Shown piece after piece: positions 1 through 10,274 of a stretch of DNA of 64,000 nucleotides (position 1 is the stretch's first letter; the number at the start of each line of letters is the position of its first letter). The notes below the pieces were generated by a model. The model did not search any database. It was not told where the DNA came from and saw only the letters and a list, made by a program, of their open reading frames with translations. This stretch comes from Cytospora piceicola (Eukaryota > Ascomycota > Sordariomycetes > Diaporthales > Cytosporaceae). The position numbers and the translations under genes are program-made. The stretch spans positions 930,001-994,000 of the forward strand of contig JALQBC010000004.1 of the NCBI GenBank assembly GCA_023375675.1, in the 5' to 3' direction.

Positions 1-386
1 GGGTCCTCCAGCTCCGCCTGGACCTGCTGCGTGATGTTGAGCAGGATCTCGGGCGTGATGGACTCGCTGCCCACGTTGGAGACCTGCACGCCCTTGACGT
101 TGGACACGTTGGCGAGCGAGGGCACCGCGTCGATCAGCAGGTCCACGCCCAGCGCGCCGGCCTGGTACCCCGTCGTCTGGGTGTCGGACGTGGCGCTGCC
201 GGCGATGGTGCCGCCCGTCGCGTAGATGGTCACGTTGGGCAGGCTGGCGTTATACGATGTGTCCCGCTTGGAGAGCTGGTAGAGGGGGAATGGCCGCGAC
301 GGGATGTCGCGGGCTGCCGGGGCCGGGTGGGGAGCGGCGAGGACCACGGCCGCGAGGGCTGACAGGGTGAGGGCGTTGGCGAACAT
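1..386 (-). CDS. Secreted type II L-asparaginase, 5' part only (runs off the window)
   Basis: The frame opens at ATG 386-384 and stays open to the window edge, giving about 128 residues. A hydrophobic signal peptide (about residues 1-18, ending in a run of Ala/Val) is followed by a short pro-like stretch rich in Pro/Ala/Arg. After it comes [14 protein letters not shown], the N-terminal signature of the asparaginase/glutaminase family; the first Thr of TGGTIAG is the known catalytic nucleophile. The next segment ([20 protein letters not shown], then VGSESIT) matches the usual second block of type II enzymes. The role is hydrolysis of L-asparagine to aspartate and ammonia outside the cell or in the periplasmic space. 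Several N-x-S/T sequons fit a secreted glycoprotein. The C-terminal two thirds, including the second catalytic Thr, lie outside the window. Confidence 0.9.
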   Translation of the reverse strand, partial: MFANALTLSALAAVVLAAPHPAPAARDIPSRPFPLYQLSKRDTSYNASLPNVTIYATGGTIAGSATSDTQTTGYQAGALGVDLLIDAVPSLANVSNVKGVQVSNVGSESITPEILLNITQQVQAELED

Positions 387-2329
387 GGTGGCGGAGACGG
401 TGAGATGGTGCAACGGGTGAGCACTTGAAAGTACTGCAGCCAAGAGGTTGGCTGGAGGCTGGATGGGTGGGCGAGCGTAAGGAGTTCATAACTTCGAATC
501 TTCATTATAATGTTCGGGCAGGCCCTTTATACTTGGTCTTCTTGGCCATCTTGTCGATCTCTGGATTGATTGTGGATGGTATTACAAGCAACCATTGCGA
601 TTGTGCTTATCGATGCCACAATCATATACACCCCCGAGAGCCGGCAGAGAAAGGAGATGGGAGGTGCCTTGGGCTGCTTGGGCACGAAGGAAAGACACCG
701 AGCGACCGGCAACCCACCTTGCTTATCTCACCGGTGTAAGCGAAGGATGGACTCTATGATGCTAGCCAACTAGGTAGCTTTGTTAGTCCCAAAGCTACAG
801 CGATCTAAAAGCTCGGCATTGCCGTAGTAGATAGGGGATTTAGGGGAATTAAGTTTCCCGGGACGGAGGAATTCGGGAGGGTAGTATAAAGCATACTAAC
901 AGTAGAATAATCCTTAGGGAAGCGAAACTTTAAGTCGAGTAATTACAAAGAGAAATATCACACGCAGTAATAGTTGATTATATACATTAGCCTGGTAACT
1001 ATATACTTGAATCAAGATTTACGATTTTCTTATCTGTATAAAGGTGTAAGTAGGGAGGTCGCCTGCTGTTGCAATTTAATTCAATTAAATAATATGGAAA
1101 CACGTAATTCAGATATACTGAAGTCTTTGATCAGATACAGACGAAACAGACACCACCTTTACCTGATCATTCCCGCTTTTGATCACTGATCATTTAATAC
1201 TTTGAGATCTCTCTTTGCAATTGCCGAACCTAGAGTTTCAATTCCCAGGACTGTTCAGCTCATTAATCACCAAGAATAGGTAGTTAAGATCTCTGGATAG
1301 CAAACTTATATATGCTCCTGAGCATTATAAAACAAAATGCAAAGTCTCTAAAAGAATGCAATTTATATTTGAAACCGAAATAATAGATCTAGCTGTGTGT
1401 GAAAAGCTTCTCTATCAAGTAGATTGCCTGGATGGGTCATTATATAGGGCCTCCTACTGTGATAGCATCCTTGAATGGTAATGACAGAAAAGTCGTCAAT
1501 TGTCATTAGGTCCCCGAGTGCTCAAGCGAATATGAACATGTACCACCCATCGGCAAATTTGTCTTTTAGATTTATACTTTCTTTTCTCTCTTATGGTAGG
1601 TCTGTGGCGAGGACTGTTGGGACAATACATGCACCCGTGTGTAAAGGACCACCCTGGCGCATGTATCAGATATGTGATATATGGTGGATGATAAAGTAAT
1701 TGCATCTATGAATAGTCGATGTTGAGAAGGAAATTCCGGTATATCCAATAGGCAGGTTTTATCGACTCGTCATCTAAGAAAGTTTCAATCTGTCGATTAG
1801 ATAAGTTAACAAGCTGCACTTTCGTAACGCTCATCAAGTCTCATGCGTACTGACCAATCCCTTAAGGAAGGATTTAATATCATTAATGATTAGTTACCAG
1901 GTAGATTTTGTCTCCGGTAGGAATCTCAAAATGACTCCAAATCCATATGAAGATAGATCACTCTTAAGTTCGGATAGGGATTTATCTTTAACCGTTAGGT
2001 TAGCGGTCTACGAAGAGGACTATCAGAGCAAATTGGTAACTCACCTGAACCGAATACGTAAGTTGGATAGCACTTGTAAAATGATCAGTCTGTGTGAAAG
2101 GGGAACATGGGTAAACGTCACAGTATAAACATCCCTCGACATGTGACTGGTTAGCTACTCAGCTTGAGTGAAGCGATGTCTTCCGTAGAATATGCGCTCG
2201 CCCCTCTTGGGCTTCTGCGGTAAAACTTTCTGTATTTTCAACCGATATGGACCCACTAGGCAGGCTGTCCATGTAGAATGCCAAAGCCTCATGGTCTCGG
2301 CCATAAGTCTCGATACTTTCGTCCACTGG
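387..2329. other. Intergenic, A+T-rich block without recognisable gene
   Basis: About 1.9 kb between the asparaginase start and the decarboxylase relic. Roughly 780-2150 is visibly richer in A+T than the coding DNA around it and dense in TA dinucleotides and stop codons in all frames. Open frames here are short and I recognise no domain in them. The first 300 bases hold the asparaginase promoter. The rest looks like old decayed DNA, possibly altered by repeat-induced point mutation (RIP), but no transposon end or terminal repeat was seen. Confidence 0.5.
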
Positions 2330-2920
2330 GAAGGCTCCTTCTGTATAAGAAGCACAACTTCATGATTCTCGAGGATCGCAAGCTGGTCGACATTAGCAAC
2401 ACTGTCCAGAAGCAATACCAAGGGGGAGCTCTGCGTGGTTTCGAATAGACAGACATCGTCAACCTTAGCATCCTCGGCGGAGAAGGCATTGTCAATGCCT
2501 TGGCCCAGACTATTACGAACCCTGATTTGCCCTACGCCGGAGAGCGGGGGTTCCTCATCCTCGCGGAGATGACGTCCAAGGAAGCCTTGCAACTGGTGCA
2601 TACACGGAGAAGTGTATCGAGATGGCTAGACAGGCGCCCAGCGCGGTGATCGGATTCGTGGCTACCCAATAACTCTCAGCCACCGCAGGAGGAACGCAAG
2701 CAGACGAAGACTTCGTGGTCTTTACCACAGGCATCAACATGGCAAGCAAGGGGGACAAGCTTGGGCAACGGTATCAGACACCGGCGGATGCTGTCCGTCG
2801 GGGAGCAGACTTTTGTCGTTGCTGGCGGGCCGTGGCATTTACGCCTCGGAGGATCCTGTCAATGCTGCCAAGGAGTATCGCAAGGATGGCTGGGACGCGG
2901 ACTTGGAATACACTACTTGA
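2330..2920 (+). pseudogene. Relic of orotidine 5'-phosphate decarboxylase (pyrG/URA3-like), broken
   Basis: Plus-strand frames hold the C-terminal two thirds of an OMP decarboxylase. 2341-2590 reads [17 protein letters not shown], then [13 protein letters not shown] and [14 protein letters not shown]; this matches the active-site region (known signature FEDRKFxDIGNTVxxQY). 2592-2810 continues [34 protein letters not shown]. 2836-2917 ends [22 protein letters not shown]. It is broken by a stop at 2446-2448 (TAG where family members have Trp), a frameshift near 2590, a stop at 2670-2672 and a second frameshift at about 2811-2835. The N-terminal third is not recognisable. From memory of the family, it lacks the long internal insertion of Neurospora-type pyr-4 proteins and looks more like the Eurotiales/yeast form. 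A minus-strand open frame over the same DNA is a shadow. Confidence 0.85.
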
Positions 2921-2990
2921 TCACCGGCTAGTATAGGATCAGAACTGGTAGATGGCCTTGAAATTTTCTCAACGGGCTACTAGTCATATA

Positions 2991-4167
2991 TCATTGACTC
3001 TTGCACTCTTCCAACAGCCGCCTCTTGAAGTCATCAATGCGCCTCGAGACAATCGAGCCATTCCAAGCCTCTTCCGAGTCCGGAGACCATGGTGAGCACT
3101 GCGGTAAACCAAACTGCTCCAGCGCGTAACTTGCCACCACCGTGCCGCGAATCGATGCCTCTCGCGGGTCACCAGTCTCCTGGAGCGTCACACAAAAGCC
3201 GCCAAGAAAGGTGTTGCCAGCGCCCGTGGGGTCGACCACCTTATTAGATAGCTTGTCGTAGAATGGCGGCAGCCACTCAGGCCCAGATGTCGATAGAGTC
3301 AAAGCTCCGTGCTCTCCGGCCCGTATGACTATCAAGCCCTCCGCCTTTGGCCCAACTCCTGAGTCTAAGAACTGTTTGGCAAGCATCTCAACATTCGACC
3401 TGCTAAACTCTGGGGCTTGTTCCTTCCTGCCCTCGGACAGGTACCCCAGCTCTAGGTGGTTAGGCGAGAAAACGTCAACCAGCTTGCATGCCCGCAAGTG
3501 AGAGTCCAGGTTAACACGGTCACACCCGAGCGGTGCCGGCTCCCACACAATCAGGGGGCGTTCGATGACTCCATGTTGCTTGCGTAACTCCAATAGGGCC
3601 ATAACCTGAACCTCTAAGTCCTCGGGGAGTGATAGGAAATGGAATGATTTTGCTTGGAGAAGGCCGTAGGCTTCCAGGTCGGACGGCCGAGGTGGCAGAG
3701 GGGGAGATGTGTATACGAACGACTTTCCTGAAAGCAGTAGCGCATTAGCAGGGGTCGAAACTAATATGAGCTGAGCTACCTACGACCACATGCGTCATCT
3801 TCGTATATTAGCAGGCCCCTGGTGGACGGTTGGTTCGGTATCTTATGGACATGCAGTCTGGTCCGCCATTTCTGGAGCAGATGGATTATAGCTTCTGGAA
3901 AGTCGTATCCCGCCAGCAGCACGTATCCTACCGATTTCGAACGCGGTGCTGCTTGGAGGAGGCGGGCACCCAGTGTAGCTGGTCCTGTTAGCATGATTTC
4001 GCCCTCAGAACCGAGAAAGGTGTGCGCGTACCATATAGTCCTGAGCCGCCGGGGACGTCCAAGAGCGTCTCTTTCGTGGGAAAACGGATCTCATCGATCA
4101 CAGCCAATCCCAAGGAGGCAAACGATGAGTCCATATCGTGTGTCTCTTTCGTGGAGGATTGTGTCAT
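2991..4167 (-). CDS. PfkB-family carbohydrate/nucleoside kinase, MAK32-like (2 exons)
   Basis: Exon 1 is 4167-3780 and exon 2 is 3727-2991; the 52-nt intron (3728-3779) has GTAGCT and TTTCAG borders. The product is 374 residues. Near the N-terminus, LLDVPGGSGLYG resembles the glycine-rich substrate-binding segment of PfkB kinases. Near the C-terminus, DPTGAGNTFLGGF is the PfkB signature 2, whose Asp is the catalytic base (GAGD in most members, GAGN here, as I recall from fungal MAK32-like proteins). The fold is therefore a ribokinase-type kinase that phosphorylates a small hydroxyl substrate with ATP; the substrate cannot be read from sequence. Yeast MAK32 is linked to dsRNA virus maintenance, which should not be transferred without test. 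The start was chosen as the first ATG of the continuous frame. Confidence 0.87.
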
Positions 4168-6110
4168 TTTGATTTCAAAGGCCTGCCAAGATGTAGAGAA
4201 GAGGAAGGAGGGGTGATGAGGCTGTAAGAAGTACAGGGTATCTTTTCACTACAATCAAGAACCTTCGCTGATATTGGCTGCAAAACAGGCTCGAATTTTA
4301 AGAAAACAAACTGTCAGCTGTCGCACACACAAACTACAGAGTATTACAGCTTATAAGATGGTCCGTGCTCAACAGGGTGTGAGCGATAGGTTGTAATAAT
4401 CACTGCACTCCTAGTACAGGTCGACCTTGTAGCCATAATTAGTATGTGCAATCTCATTATCCAGTCTGTTAGCATATGTAGTGAATCGAGTGGACAAGGT
4501 CGTCATGCACTATTGTTTCTAAGTATACAAGAAAACCAGATCACTTACTTCTTACATGTCCACCCCTCAAAGCTCACAACAATAGACAATTTAGATGCTA
4601 GCAATTTGTCCTCGACCACCAGGTGCCAACCCAGTATCATTAGCATGCTTGGTCCTGAAGCCCAAGATATTAGTCTTGAATGATTTCTCTCTTTCTTTTT
4701 GTCTCTATAACTAGAGACATCTGGACTGAATACATAATTACAGGCTTTCCACGAAACCTAGGACAGATGGAACTTTTTGAGAATTTCATCGGTCCTCTCA
4801 AAATTTGTTATTGTGCTCCAGTGCTCCGAGCAGGTCTTGCGGCACCGTCTTCTACCTCGTGGTCGATTCGACGACACTTCAGAAAACATTTGCCGGCGCG
4901 TACAAACCTTCAGTACCGTCACTCCGCAAGTGGTGGGTGTTTTTTCTGAGAAAGCCATGGCTAGGTTCATTAATGCGGAAGCACCAGTCGAGTTGGTGAA
5001 TGAGCAGCTGGCGGTGGTATTCGATGAGCTGAAGGTTTTGCGAAGGCAAAGACCTGCATAAGCAAGTTGCGCCCGATAGTTTCCCAAGAGCGAATACTCT
5101 GGACATGAAATTCTGGGGTTGGTCACGACACCGAGGCGCAAGACAGGATTCAAAGGTACCTACATCATGATTATGATATTTTACTACAGTTCCCTAATGA
5201 TGTGATGGCACTGTATACAAGAACATGCTCGCCAGAAAGGCGGAATGGTAATTTGGAGCTGGGTGAGCTTGGACTGATCAGCCTCGCCAGCCGGCGTGGG
5301 TACGCTGACTCTTGAGCCAGTGCCTTGGTGCCGGGGAGGGAGGATCGTCCGTGATCAGCCGCTGCGGCTCATGTTGGGAGTGTTCGGGTCACCCAGGACT
5401 AGGTAAGATAACGGACCATATACCCGTCCCTGCCTCTCGGCCCTCCCGGGTTTTCTTCTTCTATCTTCAATTGCCTTGCCCGATTACCATGGTCTTTCTG
5501 GAACTACTGAGTAGTATACACGCCAAGATATGAATAGTCTTCTTGGCGGTGGCTTTCTTTGTACTGCTGTGAATTTGTCTCTTTAGTCGATTCTCTTATC
5601 CAGATGTTAGAACTCAAGACTTGTTGTTGGATTACAACATAATTCTTTTACCATGTGTCTGGTAGCTAACAGTTGGAAGCCCGAGATCGACGCACCCGGG
5701 AGTGAAGTCCCGGTCTCTCTCTCCCCATGACACCCTTTTCTTGTACCCTTCCCTCGATCGCCAGACGGTGTATACAGACTTATGTAGCATGCTCTGCTTC
5801 GTCGGTTCCCTTTCAGACAATAACACTCCATGAAAAGCATAATTCTGTCCAGCCATAGATGGATTGTGTAGGTACGTATCGTACCCGAAGGAATGCGCGT
5901 AGAAGATCATATAATTTCACACGACCGCTCCCATACATCAAGTGCGTTTTTCTCTTCCGAGCCCATCACCAGCCAGCCAGTTTGGTATGCAAAAGAAGAA
6001 ACCATCATATTCCACCACCACGACGGGGTATACGGAGAAACAAAACCCTACCGGATACTCGCGAGATCAATACTGCCAACAGATAATTACCACACATTGC
6101 TGATCACGGA
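4168..6110. other. Intergenic, possible unresolved gene remnant at 4777-5061
   Basis: About 1.9 kb between the kinase start and the 3' end of the Zn2Cys6 factor. The only protein-like stretch is on the plus strand at about 4777-5061, ending FSEKAMARFINAEAPVELVNEQ followed by LAVVFDEL and a stop. It is amphipathic and of ordinary composition but I do not recognise a family, and it has no obvious start or upstream exon. The rest, including 5200-6100, shows only short chance frames. No RNA gene or repeat was seen. Confidence 0.4.
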
Positions 6111-8433
6111 TCACCACGTGATCTCCGTCACGCGCGTCTTCATGTCCGTCCTCCCGGCCGCGAGCTCCCTGCTGCCGCACTGCAGCATGGCGCTGTGCTG
6201 CTTCAGGTCAAAGGCGACCGACTTGACCATGACACGCTTCGCCTCGGGGATGGCGGCGCGGGGCTGTGGCCTGGATGCGAGGCCGACCGAGGACCCCCGC
6301 CGAGCGTCCCAACGCGCGTTGCCGCCCGGCCCGAGGCTGTCTCCAAAATCGGCGGACCCGTTCGCCGCCTGTCGGGACGCAGGCGAGGTGGCGCTTCCGT
6401 TTAGTGGTTGGGACGATGGCCCACTGGCATCTGAGAAGGAGCCCGCCCGGCTGTGGACCGGAGTCACGAAGGTGTCTTGCTCTTCCTCGATGCCCATGAT
6501 CCACGTGCCTATCCGGGCCACGAGCTCGCTGTCCCACATCCCTTCTCTTCTCGAGCTGCTTCTCAACAACTGAATGGCCTGCCTCCTAGTGACAGGATCA
6601 CGACACTTCGTCGCGACTACGTACAGCGGGGGGACGATTCCCAGATCTGCGCTGAAGCTCGGCTTGATGTGGTTGGCTATGTATGTATCACCGCCAAATA
6701 TGTCCGGGATGTGGTCCTTGTGCCGGCACGTTGTTGGGTCCTGGCACCTCTTCTCAGCGGCCCGTCGTTCCTCATCACCAACAACTTCCATCCCGAGGTT
6801 AACAATCATTTGAAATTGGGGTTGGAAGACATCAAACTGCGTCTCGCTGGCGCTAAATGTCATCAGGAAGAGAATCTGTCCCATAATATGGAACATCTTG
6901 AGAACGGCAATCGCTGCCTTCTCCTGACTGGTCACGCCAGGTGAAGATCTCCTACTTAGAAGTGGTTCGAAAGCAGTCGACCATGCTTCTATTTGGCCCT
7001 TGAATCCTTGCCCGTACTGACGCAAGTGAGCGGGCAGCACGCCCATAGGGTTATCGCGGCTGGCAGTGGCAAAAAGCGTCTCAGTAAACCTGAACATCTT
7101 CTCACATAGCGCATCCCAAGCGAGCCGCGCGTCGCGAAGGGAAGAGAACTCCTCTGGGATTGGGTATTGGTACAGGGACACAGGCGACCCTACGTCCGAG
7201 GTTGGTGAGGATGGATCGGCGGCAGGCTGTATTAGTTGAATCACGTATGGCTTCGGGAAGTGGAAGGCCATGTCGTAAGATTTCGCCTGTATGGCCAATC
7301 GGGTGAACATCTGGATGATTTCGTCCTCGACTGGCTCTTCTGGCTTTGGCATGAAAGACCGCCGTCTTTGTGCGCGCAATTGCTCTAGAAGAGCCAAGCC
7401 GTTCTGGATCTGCCTGATGGCCTGCTTATGGTCGCCAATGAAGGAGTCGAAACATGCCAACAAAACACTGGCCATAAGCCTCGTCCTGTTCGCGCGGCTA
7501 TCCTGTCCCGCAACGTTGACTAGGGCATTGATAGCATCCGAATAAGACTTTACGGCGACTTCCCAGTGTTGCCATGCGCTATCAACGGGGTCGACAATGG
7601 CCGATGGCGAGCTTGGCGGTGACTCGGTGGTCTTGTCCAGTGTTTTGTACAATGCACCCAATGCCACGACTGAATGACGGATAGCCGCCTCGGCGTGACA
7701 TTCTTGCAGGACCAGGCGCGACCAGAAGACGGAGTCAAAATACCCAGACAACTCGTCGGCAGTGTGGGACTGGAACAGCTGGAAATAGAGCCCTTCATGC
7801 CCCGCAAATGGGAAGGTGGAGGGACGGTAGAGCGTAATTGAGCCCGGTTGCACGACAGGTGTCTGAGGGGGTGTGTTCCGGCGTTGAAATTTGGTGAGAC
7901 GCCGACTTGGAAGGTGATGGTGGGTGAGTTGGCTAGTTGGAATGGCTGGTGCGGCAGCGGTTGGTGGCGCTGCTGCGATTTGGCCTTCAGGTCTCGGCCT
8001 AGGGGCAATTCGTAGCTCCTCATACGGGCGGGCGCTTCGAGGTGGCGGTGGATAGCCCGGGCAAGCCTTTTTGGAACGAGTACATTGCGTACAGGCGGGC
8101 CGTTTCTCGTCACACTTTATTCTTCGTTGTCTGCAAGGAAGGGAGGGCCTGTTAGCGCGTGTCCGCAATGTGATGTGATGCGATGTAATGTGATGTGATA
8201 TGATGAAAGGTCACTGAGATGGGCTACAGCAAGTGGACGGAACGGGAATTGACTGACTTGCAGTTGTTGCAACCCGTCTTGACTTTTGGTTTGCTCTCCC
8301 TCGCGCGCTTGGGGGGTTTGTCGCTGTTGGTTGGTGATGTCGCGGTGGGCGTAGGGGAAGGAGGGCTGTTGGCGCCGGCATTGAGGCTGCGCTGGCTAGC
8401 ATGGTGATGAGGATAATGCTGATGAGGAGCCAT
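6111..8433 (-). CDS. Zn2Cys6 (C6) fungal transcription factor (2 exons)
   Basis: Exon 1 is 8433-8258 and exon 2 is 8130-6111; the 127-nt intron splits the zinc cluster after Cys58. The product is 731 residues. The binuclear zinc cluster has the spacing C-x2-C-x6-C-x6-C-x2-C-x6-C at residues 55, 58, 65, 72, 75 and 82, followed by a basic/proline-rich linker. The N-terminus is rich in His, Pro and Ser. The central region (about 160-560) looks like the fungal-specific regulator domain (Fungal_trans_2 type). It contains LMASVLLACFDSFIGDHKQA, common in this class. The C-terminal 120 residues are low-complexity Ser/Gly/Ala. It acts in the nucleus on DNA. Targets are unknown; it lies 17 kb from the polyketide cluster with housekeeping genes in between, so a cluster-specific role is not indicated. 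Confidence 0.9.
8168..8207. repeat. Degenerate pentanucleotide repeat (ATGTG)n inside the regulator intron
   Basis: Eight imperfect 5-bp units (ATGTG, ATGTG, ATGCG, ATGTA, ATGTG, ATGTG, ATATG, ATGAA) lie in the only intron of the Zn2Cys6 gene. Confidence 0.7.
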
Positions 8434-9740
8434 GATGAAAGAACGAGCCGGAGTTCAACAGACGGGCGCGGTCAGCATGTGCCATTACCGTCATGCAATG
8501 TCGTGCGACGGACGGAGAAGAATATAGAAACAGGTGGACGGGCCGATAGGATTGAATCTGGACGTTTATCTTCGGGCTTGTTTCTCCTTTTTCCAGAGCC
8601 TTGAGGTTTCAGTGAGCCTCTGCGGATTGAAACGTCCGCACGCTTGGATCCAGAAAAGGAACAATGTCCCAATCAATAGCTGGGAGCCGTGGTGGGGCGG
8701 ATATGATTGCAGCAGGCTGGAAGGTCGAAGGGGGGTTCAAATGCTTGTCGACCTCTCAGAGGGCGAAGGGGGAACCAGGGGGGTTTAATACCCAGTAGAT
8801 AGATCGCTGGATGTGCGGCAGCGAATTGGGCAAGGCTTCTGTTGATGATGCGAGCCGGTGCTACAAACTACAGTGAGTATGTATGCAGAACCTGTACTGT
8901 ATGTAGTACAACAAGCGTCCGGGGCTAGGAACGTCACATCGAGACGGCTTTAGTCTAGTTAGTGTCTGGACCGGAAGGCAAGCTGCTCTTCTGCGTACCT
9001 ATCTGCTTCTATATTCCTGCAGTTGATGCCGAAGTGACGAGTTGTGAAGCCGGTGGTAGAACCTAATACAGGAGGGGGAATGACCTGTCCCGTGGTCGAC
9101 ACGAGGTAACACTGCCTATGTATGTAGATATCTCAATATATACTTGAGCATATATGTACCAGGCTGGAGGTTCGTAGGAAGGGCCGAGGGACCGAAGCGG
9201 GCCAGGATCACGACTTATAATCAATTGACTGTTGCTTCTTGGCCCACTTTAAAGAGGGATGTTATGGCGTTATCAGCCTCTATCTACCGAGACCAGACGA
9301 GACGGGATGGACCTTTTGACAGATTGGCGAGTGGAGAACGGTGGACCGTGGAGTCCAGATGCCGGCTTCCAGACTGTAGATTGTCAATTGGTAAATTGCA
9401 AACCGGTGGATGTTGACGAGAATGGATCGACGACAGCTGCACGGCTGGCAGGCAGGCTGGTAGGATGAGCTTTAATAGATGGGACCTGACTTTCGATCTC
9501 ATCTGTTGGCAGTTTGCTGGCTGGTTGAACCCTCGTTAGTAGAAAGTAAGTGTAGGAGAAGCGCTGAGGAGAAGAAGGGATAGGATCGATATGATATGCA
9601 TTATTAATGGCGCATGTTTTATGTATGTAGGAAAGCCGCTGCGGGTCTTGCGCCGGTACATATAGGCAAGGCAGTACCTACTTTTTCTAGTGTGCTGCAA
9701 TATGTATGCCCTAATGAGAGCACTCGAGTGTACCTACTTT

Positions 9741-9758
9741 GACTGACTGACTGACTGA
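9741..9758. repeat. (GACT)n tetranucleotide microsatellite
   Basis: About 4.5 perfect GACT units in intergenic DNA. Confidence 0.8.
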
Positions 9759-10052
9759 ACAAGGCCGCCTGCATATGCAGGCTGGCAGTGGCAGGGTGCA
9801 ATCTGCCGTACTGTAGCTGTGCACTGGTATGTAGTTGGCCGAATGACGAAGCTAAAGTAGTATCGGATCAGATAGCAATGCCGTATCCGAAGAGGAGGAG
9901 GAGGAAGAGTAGGGCGTATGTGGTCGTGATCATGTTTGACTATTGGCTATCGGTCAATGCGGCATATTGTCGTGGTATGTATTGTGGAAGGAAGCACTGC
10001 ACTGGAAGCGTGATGACGAGAAGACGCAGGCGAGGGGGGAAGCCTTACACAG

Positions 10053-10070
10053 TACCTACCTAGGTAGGTA
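10053..10070. repeat. 18-bp perfect palindrome TACCTACCTAGGTAGGTA
   Basis: A perfect inverted repeat built around the dispersed 10-mer TACCTAGGTA (see findings). It is intergenic. Confidence 0.8.
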
Positions 10071-10214
10071 GGGCATCGAGGCCTGGGGACCTGGGGGCCA
10101 GGGGCTTGGGGGCCGGAAGCAACTAAACGGGGCGTGGCTGGGGCAAAGGTTAGGTTGTTTAGGTGTTCGCACGGCCCATAAAGTCCCACTTAATTCAAAC
10201 CTACAGCAGCTGCC

Positions 10215-10274
10215 TGCATCACTGCATCACCGCATCACCGCATCACTCACTGTATCACTGTATCACTGGATCAC
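10215..10274. repeat. Tandem array of an 8-bp unit YGNATCAC
   Basis: Seven 8-bp units (TGCATCAC x2, CGCATCAC x2, then TGTATCAC x2 and TGGATCAC) with one 4-bp partial unit (TCAC, 10247-10250) between the fourth and fifth. The phase is kept and the variation is confined to the first three positions. Confidence 0.85.

Noticed and set aside
2155..2601. 148-codon minus-strand frame
   Set aside because: Antisense shadow of the OMP decarboxylase relic on the plus strand.
5893..6573. 226-codon plus-strand frame
   Set aside because: Overlaps and is antisense to the C-terminal low-complexity part of the Zn2Cys6 gene.
6111..8433. Zn2Cys6 factor as regulator of the polyketide cluster
   Set aside because: It is 17 kb away and separated by five housekeeping genes; no shared site was seen.
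10215..10274. CRISPR-like array
   Set aside because: Units are 8 bp without spacers, and the genome is eukaryotic.
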